Assembly (NCBI GenBank): GCA_964431735.1
Contig: CAYSLJ010000078.1
Location: 1 to 32,560 of the forward strand
Origin: CALARM01 sp964431735
GTDB taxonomy: Bacteria > Vulcanimicrobiota > SpSt-956 > JAKJGF01
Direction: 5' to 3'
Length of the DNA stretch: 32,560 nt
Shown one piece after another: positions 21,558 to 27,613 of the stretch; the stretch's first letter is position 1; each line of letters starts with the position of its first letter. A model generated the notes under the pieces. The model was given only the letters and a program-made list of their open reading frames with translations, did not search any database and was not told the origin of the DNA. A program made the position numbers and the translations under genes.

Positions 21558-22301
21558 TTATACTTTGATAGGTCCCTCTTCCAGTCCTTTAATAAACTGC
21601 TGAACTACAGGGTTAGAAGAATCTTTAAAGGCTGATGCTTCCGCTTCTTCCACAACTTCCCTGTCATAAAGCATGGCAATTTTATCTGCAAAAGTAAAAA
21701 CACTGCCTATATCATGAGTAATCACGAGAGACGTTACATTCAATTCTTTATTAAGTTTTAAGATTAAATTGTTTAACACTGTAGTCATAACAGGGTCAAG
21801 ACCACTTGTAGGTTCATCATAAAGCACTATTTTAGGATTATATGCTATAGCCCTTGCAAATCCCACTCTTTTTCTCATACCGCCGCTGATTTCACTGGGA
21901 TAAAGATTTTCCACACCTTTGAGACCTACAAGATTTAATTTCTCAGTAACAATCTTTTTTATTTCTTTATCTTTAAGTTTTGTATGTTGATGAAGGCCAA
22001 AAGCAACGTTTTCTCCGCATGTCATATAATCAAAAAGAGCCGAGTATTGAAAAGCCATGCCCATAACACTTCTGACCCTGTCCAGTTCTCTCTCGGTCAT
22101 TCTGGTAATATCTTTACCATCAACATAAACCTTCCCTTTATCAGGTTTTAAAAAACCTATTATTAACTTCAGTATTGTACTTTTACCGACACCACTCAGA
22201 CCTATAAGGGCAGTAACCTTACCTTCCGGGATATGAAGGCTTACATCTTTTAATATTTCTTTTGTTCCGAAACTTAAATAAACATGTTCAAGTTTTATCA
22301 T
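21558..22301 (-). CDS. mlaF: MlaF-type ABC transporter ATPase
   Basis: A 247-residue cytoplasmic ATPase that powers phospholipid transport with MlaE and MlaD. It has Walker A GLSGVGKST at 34-42, a Q-loop region MAFQYSALFDYMT typical of MlaF, the signature EISGGMRKRVGFARAI (the SGGM-x-KRV form characteristic of this family), Walker B IVLYDEPTSGLDP and the switch histidine in VITHD. The ATG at 22301 lies 4 nt past the TGA of mlaE (22306-22308), so the two are probably translationally coupled. A TTG at 22328 inside mlaE would add nine residues not typical of the family. Confidence 0.93.
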   Translation of the reverse strand: MIKLEHVYLSFGTKEILKDVSLHIPEGKVTALIGLSGVGKSTILKLIIGFLKPDKGKVYVDGKDITRMTERELDRVRSVMGMAFQYSALFDYMTCGENVAFGLHQHTKLKDKEIKKIVTEKLNLVGLKGVENLYPSEISGGMRKRVGFARAIAYNPKIVLYDEPTSGLDPVMTTVLNNLILKLNKELNVTSLVITHDIGSVFTFADKIAMLYDREVVEEAEASAFKDSSNPVVQQFIKGLEEGPIKV

Positions 22302-22305
22302 AAGA

Positions 22306-23088
22306 TCACTTAAAACCGCTGTTACCAAAAATTACTACAGTTAAAGGGAAATTAAATAAAAATATAAGTACTGTAGCTATAACAACTGAATTGGTGGTAG
22401 ATCTACCTACACCTGCAGCTCCTCCTTCAGTAATAAGACCTATATAACATCCCACTATTGCAACAGTAGCGCCGAAAACAAGAGCCTTTATAAGACCTCC
22501 CGTAAGGTCGGAAACCCTGAAAAACATCTTTATGGAATCCATATAGGTATATGGATTTATTCCCTGTCCTGTAGCTACGAAATATCCTCCTGCCGTACCT
22601 CCTACTACGGAAAACATAGTAAGGAGCGGAGTCATTAACAAACATGCAAGAAATCTCGGTACAACAAGATATCTTATAGGATTTGTAGCAAGAGATCTGA
22701 GAGCATCTATCTGTTCCGTAACCTTCATAGAAGCAATCTGTGCCGTAATAGCTGAACCGACACGGCCTGCCATTACTACAGCAGTCAACAAAGGAGCAAG
22801 TTCTCTCGCCATAGTGAGCACTACTCCTCCTCCTACAAACCCTTCAAGACCATATATACGGGCCTGTAAAGAAAGCTGATAGGCCATAACCATACCGGCA
22901 AAAGATGTGGTAAGCAGTATTATTATAAGGGAGTCCACTCCGAGAATTGCCATCTGTTCAAGGGTTATACGTATATTAATAGCTCCTCTTATCAGAAACA
23001 TAAAGGTTGAAAATAAAAGCGAAACAAGGCCTCCCACCAGTTCCAGCAGGGAAATAACCATTTTACCTGTACTTTCGAAAAATTTCAT
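22306..23088 (-). CDS. mlaE: MlaE-type ABC transporter permease
   Basis: A 260-residue inner-membrane permease of the MlaE family. Recognised parts are the central helix region SFAGMVMAYQLSLQARIYG, the family motif LTMARELAPLLTAVVMAGRVGSA (given in part), the cytoplasmic coupling helix MKVTEQIDALRSLATNP, VVPRFLACLLMTPLLT and GGAAGVGRSTTNSVV. With MlaF it forms the core of an outer-membrane lipid asymmetry or lipid import/export system. The start is uncertain. The ATG at 23088 is the simplest choice; a GTG at 23097 or a TTG at 23103 are alternatives, and none has a strong ribosome binding site. It is the first gene of the mlaE-mlaF-mlaD operon, behind a promoter at 23159-23132. Confidence 0.92.
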   Translation of the reverse strand: MKFFESTGKMVISLLELVGGLVSLLFSTFMFLIRGAINIRITLEQMAILGVDSLIIILLTTSFAGMVMAYQLSLQARIYGLEGFVGGGVVLTMARELAPLLTAVVMAGRVGSAITAQIASMKVTEQIDALRSLATNPIRYLVVPRFLACLLMTPLLTMFSVVGGTAGGYFVATGQGINPYTYMDSIKMFFRVSDLTGGLIKALVFGATVAIVGCYIGLITEGGAAGVGRSTTNSVVIATVLIFLFNFPLTVVIFGNSGFK

Positions 23089-23124
23089 CACATTCACACT
23101 CAAACTTTCAACTGTGTCAATCCA

Positions 23125-23166
23125 GTGTAAACTTATATAAAACCATATTCTATGGTAAATTTACAC
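23125..23166. repeat. Palindrome overlapping the mla promoter
   Basis: GTGTAAA (23125-23131) and TTTACAC (23160-23166) are the ends of a 42-bp imperfect palindrome. Its inner stem ACCATA/TATGGT surrounds TTC. It contains both the -10 and -35 boxes proposed for mlaE, so it could be a repressor site. Confidence 0.6.
23132..23159 (-). promoter_or_regulatory. Candidate sigma70 promoter of the mla operon
   Basis: On the minus strand TTTACC (23159-23154), a 16-bp spacer and TATAAG (23137-23132). Transcription would start near 23125, about 37 nt before the chosen mlaE ATG. Confidence 0.5.
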
Positions 23167-23202
23167 AAATCATTTTACAGTTTTTTCAAATAAAAATCTA
23201 TG

Positions 23203-23230
23203 TAACAGCCATGACCTGGCCAGTCATATA
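23203..23230 (-). repeat. Tail fragment of the two-hairpin element
   Basis: On the minus strand TGACTGGCCAGGTCATGGCTG is the second hairpin and tail of the dispersed element (compare 24571-24613 and 26853-26939). The first hairpin is absent. It lies between yraN and the mla promoter. Confidence 0.65.
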
Positions 23231-23271
23231 TTCCTCTCCCGTAATGCATTACGACCCTCATATAAACCTGT

Positions 23272-23640
23272 TTATATACCGAAAGCATTTTCTATATGTT
23301 CTATTTTCATGACAGATCCTTCACATGTAAGTAATAATGAAATTACATCAAATCTACAGTCTCTATCATGTAAATTTTTAAAATTCAAATAATATTCTGC
23401 AAGTTTATAGAGTTTATTCTGTTTTTTCATATTAACTGTTTCGTATGGTTCTCCGAAAGATGTATCAGTTCTGGATCTTACTTCTATAAAAACGAGTTCT
23501 TCTCCATGAGTCATTATAAGATCTATTTCACCGAGCATACAGCGAAAATTCTTCTCTAAAATTTCATAACCTTTCTTTTCCAGTAATGACAGAGCTTCTT
23601 TTTCTCCTGTAATACCAAGCTGTTTTTTAGTTAATTTCAT
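23272..23640 (-). CDS. yraN: YraN-family (UPF0102) nuclease-like protein
   Basis: A 122-residue protein of the UPF0102 family, which has a restriction-endonuclease-like fold. Family landmarks are GITGEKEALSLLEKKGYEILEKN (given in part), the catalytic-type GEIDLIM and VFIEVRSRTD (the D ... ExR signature of the PD-(D/E)xK fold), and the YYLNF and CRFDVISL segments. The true substrate is not established. Pairing with rnhB is common in other bacteria. The ATG directly follows the right arm of an inverted repeat that begins inside the rnhB 3' end, and no Shine-Dalgarno is visible. Confidence 0.9.
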   Translation of the reverse strand: MKLTKKQLGITGEKEALSLLEKKGYEILEKNFRCMLGEIDLIMTHGEELVFIEVRSRTDTSFGEPYETVNMKKQNKLYKLAEYYLNFKNLHDRDCRFDVISLLLTCEGSVMKIEHIENAFGI

Positions 23641-23641
23641 A

Positions 23642-23664
23642 TATCAATTAGGGGCTAATTGATA
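23642..23664. repeat. Intercistronic hairpin at the rnhB-yraN junction
   Basis: TATCAATTAG (23642-23651) and CTAATTGATA (23655-23664) are perfect complements around a 3-nt spacer. On the transcript, the rnhB stop TAG is the last three bases of the first arm, and the second arm ends 1 nt before the yraN ATG. Confidence 0.75.
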
Positions 23665-24332
23665 AAAATCAATTGCCGTGAAGATATCTCCTTTCTATTC
23701 AAAACTTCTTTTACAGGCTTAAAGGTTTTTCTGTGAATCGGACAGATACCATATTCAGCAAGGGTTTTCATATGTAATTTCGTACCATACCCTTTGTGTT
23801 TTTCAAATCCATATTCAGGATAGACGAGTGCAAATTCTTTCATCATTCTGTCACGGGTAACCTTTGCTATAATAGAAGCTGCCGCTATGGATGCGCTTTT
23901 TGAATCTCCTCTGACTATTGAAACCTGAGAAGATCCCATATCAGGCACAGGTCTGCCATCTATGAAGATTATGTCAGGACTCATTTTAACAGAGGAAACA
24001 GCTTTTTTCATAGCCATATAAGTGGCTTTAAGTATATTTTTTCTGTCTATTACAGATGATGTGCAGAGACCGACGGAATAACCGAGAGATTTATCTGTTA
24101 TCTCTTTATAAAGAGCTTCTCTTTTTTTTTCTGAAAGTTTTTTACTGTCATCGAGACCGGCTATAAATATATCTTCAGGTAATATAACAATCGCTGCCAC
24201 TACAGGGCCTGCCCAGGCTCCACGGCCTGCTTCATCCATACCTGCAATGACTGCACATCCCTGACTGCGGGCTTCATCTTCGTAACATAGCATCTTCTTA
24301 AATCGTTCTTTTTCCAGTTTTAAATTACTCAT
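23655..24332 (-). CDS. rnhB: Ribonuclease HII
   Basis: A 225-residue enzyme that removes RNA from RNA-DNA hybrids and single ribonucleotides from DNA. The catalytic signature is visible: AGMDEAGRGAWAGPVVAA (first Asp and Glu), the DDSKKLSEKKRE segment, and IIFIDGRPVP (third Asp). Later come VRGDSKSASIAAASIIAKVTRD, EYGFEKHKGYGT and an ICPIHRKTF ending, all typical. I chose the ATG at 24332. A GTG at 24377 would lie upstream of the predicted transcription start at about 24357, and the extra residues do not fit the family. No strong ribosome binding site is seen. It overlaps a hairpin with the yraN start and is probably cotranscribed with it. Confidence 0.94.
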   Translation of the reverse strand: MSNLKLEKERFKKMLCYEDEARSQGCAVIAGMDEAGRGAWAGPVVAAIVILPEDIFIAGLDDSKKLSEKKREALYKEITDKSLGYSVGLCTSSVIDRKNILKATYMAMKKAVSSVKMSPDIIFIDGRPVPDMGSSQVSIVRGDSKSASIAAASIIAKVTRDRMMKEFALVYPEYGFEKHKGYGTKLHMKTLAEYGICPIHRKTFKPVKEVLNRKEISSRQLIFIN

Positions 24333-24363
24333 TTTTATAATCTGTTTTGTAATGGATAAAGTA

Positions 24364-24392
24364 ATTTTACTGCACACAGCTCAAGAAGTCAA
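24364..24392 (-). promoter_or_regulatory. Sigma70-type promoter of rnhB-yraN
   Basis: On the minus strand TTGACT (24392-24387), exactly 17 bp, then TAAAAT (24369-24364). The transcript would start near 24357, about 25 nt before the rnhB ATG at 24332. Confidence 0.72.
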
Positions 24393-24456
24393 TCTTTTTA
24401 TGAAAATCCGTAATAGTAGGATAGTGTTTTTTAACGACAGGTAGATTCCTGGTTAT

Positions 24457-24484
24457 AGGTGATGGGTGATGGGTGCCGGTGGGT
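24457..24484. repeat. Heptamer array, GTGATGG type
   Basis: Four units (GTGATGG twice, GTGCCGG, GTGGGTT) lie upstream of rnhB. On the minus strand, that of rnhB, they are open. Confidence 0.7.
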
Positions 24485-24530
24485 TAAGAATATTCAAAAA
24501 CCAAAACCCTCATCTATTTATATGAGAATA

Positions 24531-24560
24531 GTCACCCGTAACGCGTAACCCGTGACGGGA
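24531..24560. repeat. Heptamer array, GTAACGC/GTAACCC type
   Basis: Units GTCACCC, GTAACGC, GTAACCC, GTGACGG. The ends GTCACCCGT and its near complement CCCGTGACGGG make it partly self-complementary. It lies in the rnhB-WD40 spacer. Confidence 0.82.
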
Positions 24561-24570
24561 GGAACACATT

Positions 24571-24613
24571 AATTCTCATTCTTCGTTGTGACCGGCTCGG
24601 TCATGGCTGTTAG
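24571..24613 (+). repeat. Tail fragment of the two-hairpin element
   Basis: TTGTGACCGGCTCGGTCATG and GCTGTTAG match the second hairpin and tail of the copy at 26853-26939 almost exactly (stem TGACCG/CGGTCA). The first hairpin is reduced to a few bases. Confidence 0.75.
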
Positions 24614-24620
24614 TTGTATT

Positions 24621-24638
24621 TCCACGCATCACGCATTA
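24621..24638. repeat. Short heptamer array beside the WD40 gene stop
   Basis: On the minus strand it reads GTAATGC, GTGATGC, GTG, two and a half units with stops on the WD40 gene's strand, about 7 nt past its TAA. Confidence 0.65.
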
Positions 24639-24645
24639 CAATTTA

Positions 24646-26820
24646 TTAATCAGTAATTGCCCCATATTGATTTAAAACAACCATATCCTCTTCCCCTATT
24701 TTTATGCCTGCCATATTTACACACTGTATAAAAAGGCCGGGAATATTTCTTATCTCCAGAGAATATTTCCCGTTATCCCATTTTTTAACAGTCCCATGGT
24801 CAGTATCAAGGACATGCCAGTCATTATGATTTATAATTCTTTCATCTTTTACAAGATAATCACTGTTTCTTCTCAAACATTCTCCGGTCTGTGGATCCCA
24901 TTCTTTTATTTCTATGTAATCTTCATAATCTATCATTTTCTTTTTTGTTATAATAACTGCACCTGAATAAGACAGAGAATCTGCAAAGGAAAAATCATGG
25001 ATTTTTAATATTTCTCCCGTAAAAAAATCCCAGAGGATAACTTTATCACCGCTCATGGCAATAACTGTATCACCTCTGTAAGAAACCAGTCTGAGTCCTT
25101 TTTCATGGCATTCAAAATGTTTCACATATTCACCTGTTTCTATATCCAATTCTTTTACTGTGCAGTCGCCACTACCGGAAAGGAGTTTTTTCCCGTCTTT
25201 ACTGTAACAGAGGCATGTAACCTTATGCCTTTCATAAGTTCCGACACATGCTCCCGTCAGGACATTCCATTCCTTTATCGTACCGTCTTCACTGCATGAA
25301 GCTATCCTGGTACCGTCAGAGGTATAACACATCTCTATAACAGGCATAGAGTGACCGGTATAAATCCTGACACATCTACCTGTAAAACTATCCCATTCTT
25401 TCAGTGTATTATCTCCGCCGCAGAAAACAAGTCTGCTTCCATCAGGACTTAAAGTGAAAAAATTTATATTCCATATAATTTTCTCATAAGTTTTTACACA
25501 ATCTCCTGTGTCTGCATTCCATTCTTTTACTGTCCTGTCTGAAGATGCGGAAAATATTCTGGTTCCGTCATAACCGTAAAGAATGGCATTTACATCCCAC
25601 AAATGTCCCTGAAAGATTTTAAGAAGTGTCCCTGATTCCATGTCCCATTCTTCTATGATTTTATTTTTACTTACTGCAGCAATTTTACTGCCGTCACGAC
25701 TGTAAGATAAGGTAATAATATGATATCCGCTGCTCCGGCAGGTTTTAAGGCTTACTCCTGTTTCACTGTCGTATTCCTGTATTATCCCGTCTTTACTTCC
25801 ACAGGCAATCATTTTGCCGTCAGGGCTATAGGAAACAGAGGTAATTTCTTCCGTTTTTTTCTCAAAATTTCTGATAAAACCGCCTGAAGACACATCCCAT
25901 TCCTTCATTTCTCCGTAAGAGCCTCCGGACAGAATCTTCATACCGTCTTTACTGTACTGTACAGAATTGACCTTATATGAATGTCCCCTGTAAATTTTGA
26001 TTACTTCTCCAGTGTAAAGGTTTATTTCAGTAATTACATTGCTTCCGAGAACTATTTTTTCTCCGTCAGGGCTGACATGAGCAGAATAAACTTCACCGCA
26101 TTTTGCCGTATGAGATTTAACAATCTCTCCTCTGCCATTCCATATTTTTATTATGCCATATCTGTTTACAGTAACAATACCTTTCCCGTCCTGTGTATAG
26201 CAGGCAAATCTGACATGGGAATCAGTATTAAATGTTTTTCTGCAATACCCGGTAGAAATATCCCACTCTTTTATAGTTTTATCGGAAGAGAGAGACATAA
26301 GAGTCTTACCATCAGGGCTGAGTGCAAGGCAGAATACTTCACCTCCATGTCCCTCGTAACCTTCAGGGAACATGGTAGAAGGACTCATTATAGAACCTCT
26401 CAAATCGGCACTTTTCAAAATACCGTCTATCTCTCCATAACCGAGTCTTACATTATTTAAAGATATCCTTCTGAGATCAAGGCATGAAAGATCTGTTTCG
26501 CTGAGATCTATTCTTACATCTTTCAAAATTTCCAGGATATTTATGAGACGAAAATCATCTATCTCTATATTACGGAGCATTGAGAGAACTCTGTCCAGAA
26601 TGGTTTCTTTATGGCCATATTCAAGTGAATTTGATGAGTCGTGAGTCGTGAGTCGTGAATCGTGAATGATATAATTTTCTCCTGACAGTTCACCCAGAAT
26701 TTTTCTTACAGAAGGTTTGAGAAGAAATGAAGAAATACATGGGAAGGAATTATCTCTCCTGGTAATACACTCTTCAATATCTTCTTTTATATTCATGGCT
26801 AAAGAATAATCGTCATTCAT
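24646..26820 (-). CDS. WD40 repeat protein, about 13 blades, with pentapeptide-like N-terminal region
   Basis: The 724-residue protein has no signal or membrane segment. Residues 1-100 are helical and carry a translated heptamer array at 51-63 (IIHDSRLTTHDSS). Residues 105-145 show a leucine-ladder, pentapeptide-like pattern (DLSETDLSCLDLRRISL, SADLRGS). From about 155 to the end there are roughly thirteen WD40 blades, recognisable by repeated YSxDGxxI and IKEWDxxTGxC text (e.g. TIKEWDISTGYC, TVKEWNADTGDC, TLKEWDSFTGRC), enough for two seven-bladed propellers. It looks like the C-terminal part of NACHT-pentapeptide-WD40 proteins without an NTPase (inference). It may be a scaffold for protein-protein contacts. 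GGAGAT 7 nt before the ATG supports the start, so the array is truly inside the coding sequence. A TATAAT on the minus strand at 26962-26957 is a possible -10. Confidence 0.87.
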   Translation of the reverse strand: MNDDYSLAMNIKEDIEECITRRDNSFPCISSFLLKPSVRKILGELSGENYIIHDSRLTTHDSSNSLEYGHKETILDRVLSMLRNIEIDDFRLINILEILKDVRIDLSETDLSCLDLRRISLNNVRLGYGEIDGILKSADLRGSIMSPSTMFPEGYEGHGGEVFCLALSPDGKTLMSLSSDKTIKEWDISTGYCRKTFNTDSHVRFACYTQDGKGIVTVNRYGIIKIWNGRGEIVKSHTAKCGEVYSAHVSPDGEKIVLGSNVITEINLYTGEVIKIYRGHSYKVNSVQYSKDGMKILSGGSYGEMKEWDVSSGGFIRNFEKKTEEITSVSYSPDGKMIACGSKDGIIQEYDSETGVSLKTCRSSGYHIITLSYSRDGSKIAAVSKNKIIEEWDMESGTLLKIFQGHLWDVNAILYGYDGTRIFSASSDRTVKEWNADTGDCVKTYEKIIWNINFFTLSPDGSRLVFCGGDNTLKEWDSFTGRCVRIYTGHSMPVIEMCYTSDGTRIASCSEDGTIKEWNVLTGACVGTYERHKVTCLCYSKDGKKLLSGSGDCTVKELDIETGEYVKHFECHEKGLRLVSYRGDTVIAMSGDKVILWDFFTGEILKIHDFSFADSLSYSGAVIITKKKMIDYEDYIEIKEWDPQTGECLRRNSDYLVKDERIINHNDWHVLDTDHGTVKKWDNGKYSLEIRNIPGLFIQCVNMAGIKIGEEDMVVLNQYGAITD
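26635..26668. repeat. Heptamer array inside the WD40 coding sequence
   Basis: Nearly five units of GAGTCGT/GAATCGT type. On the coding (minus) strand they read ACTCACG and ATTCACG and stay open in frame, encoding residues 51-63 of the WD40 protein. Confidence 0.9.
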
Positions 26821-26852
26821 GGGTATATCTCCGGTTTAATTTATTTATGTTT

Positions 26853-26939
26853 ATTTTATATGAAAATGATGAAGTTTTATACTTCCCTGTCTGTTAATTT
26901 TCATATCTGGTTGTGACCGGCTCCGGTCATGGCTGTTAG
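26853..26939 (+). repeat. Dispersed two-hairpin element, full copy 2
   Basis: The clearest copy (87 bp). The outer stem ATATGAAAAT/ATTTTCATAT is perfect and the inner stem is GAAGT/ACTTC. A second hairpin TGACCGG-CT-CCGGTCA is followed by the tail TGGCTGTTAG. It lies upstream of the WD40 gene, pointing away from it. Confidence 0.88.
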
Positions 26940-27015
26940 AGTGAAAAGAATAGAACATTATAGTGTATTTCATAACTTATTAAAAATTAAGCTGTCGTAA
27001 CAGGTTTTAATCCCT

Positions 27016-27046
27016 GCGCATTACGCATTACGCTTTACGCATTACG
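27016..27046. repeat. Heptamer array, GTAATGC type
   Basis: On the minus strand the units read GTAATGC, GTAAAGC, GTAATGC, GTAATGC, so TAA lies on the strand of the PNK-like gene that ends about 40 nt away. Confidence 0.85.
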
Positions 27047-27084
27047 AGGTCATTATTTATGGATAGTTATGAAACTAACTATAA

Positions 27085-27109
27085 TCACTATTCACCCTTC
27101 ACTATCACC
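27085..27109. repeat. Heptamer array forming the end of the PNK-like gene
   Basis: On the minus strand GTGATAG, TGAAGGG, TGAATAG, TGA. The array is read in frame as the last residues VIVKGE and then gives the TAG stop (27090-27088). Confidence 0.7.
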
Positions 27110-27537
27110 AGTTTATCAAAACCTTCATTCAGAGAAGGTTCTTCAAATTCTTTTTTCATCGCTTCTATTTCATGTTCGGATACTCTGGGAGAAGATTCTT
27201 TTTCAGTCGATATTCTCCTCTTATTTCTTTCCTGCCATATATGTTCTTCCACAGAAAACCATAGAGCCTTTACGTAAACATTTTTTTTTCTGGCAAAATC
27301 TATAATTTTTTTTCTTCGCCTTCCGGTGAGATTTGCACGGTCTATAACCACATTAAATCCCATATCAAGAGTTCTTTCGATACACTTCAGTTCCAGTTTT
27401 TTTGCTACTTTTTTATTCCCTCCTACCATATGGATAAGATCATAAAGGGAAATTCTTATATAATCCGGCAATTTTTCTCTACAATACGTTGTTTTTCCCG
27501 AACCCGGAAAACCTATTAAAATAATTATTTCCTGCAT
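27088..27537 (-). CDS. Polynucleotide-kinase-like P-loop ATPase
   Basis: A 149-residue small P-loop kinase resembling the kinase domain of T4 polynucleotide kinase/Pnkp-type proteins. It has Walker A IGFPGSGKTT at 8-17, the RISLYDLIHMVGG segment, the family strand VVIDRANLTGRRRKKII (compare V-x-D-x-T/A-N-x-x), ALWFSV and a lid arginine region RNKRR. Substrates of such proteins include RNA or DNA 5' ends and small metabolites; which applies here is unknown. I chose the ATG at 27537 since the fold begins there. A longer frame to 27588 would only translate a heptamer array. No Shine-Dalgarno is visible; an open array ends 5 nt before the ATG. Its last codons and stop also come from an array. Confidence 0.82.
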   Translation of the reverse strand: MQEIIILIGFPGSGKTTYCREKLPDYIRISLYDLIHMVGGNKKVAKKLELKCIERTLDMGFNVVIDRANLTGRRRKKIIDFARKKNVYVKALWFSVEEHIWQERNKRRISTEKESSPRVSEHEIEAMKKEFEEPSLNEGFDKLVIVKGE

Positions 27538-27542
27538 AAAAA

Positions 27543-27613
27543 TAGTGAGTAGTGAGTGGTGAGTGGTGAGTAGTGAGCACAGAATCACTATTCACCACTC
27601 ACTACTCACTACT
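27543..27613. repeat. Inverted pair of heptamer arrays between the histidine kinase and PNK genes
   Basis: Five TAGTGAG/TGGTGAG units (27543-27577), loop CACAGAAT (27578-27585), then four complementary CACTACT-type units (27586-27613). On the transcript the order is histidine kinase TAG (inside the array), GTGAGTA units, loop, inverted units, five bases, PNK ATG. This is the same design as at 5391-5468. Confidence 0.92.

Noticed and set aside
24646..26820. The WD40 protein as a secreted TolB-like propeller
   Set aside because: There is no signal peptide, and the N-terminal pentapeptide-like part and IKEWD-type blades fit a cytoplasmic scaffold better.
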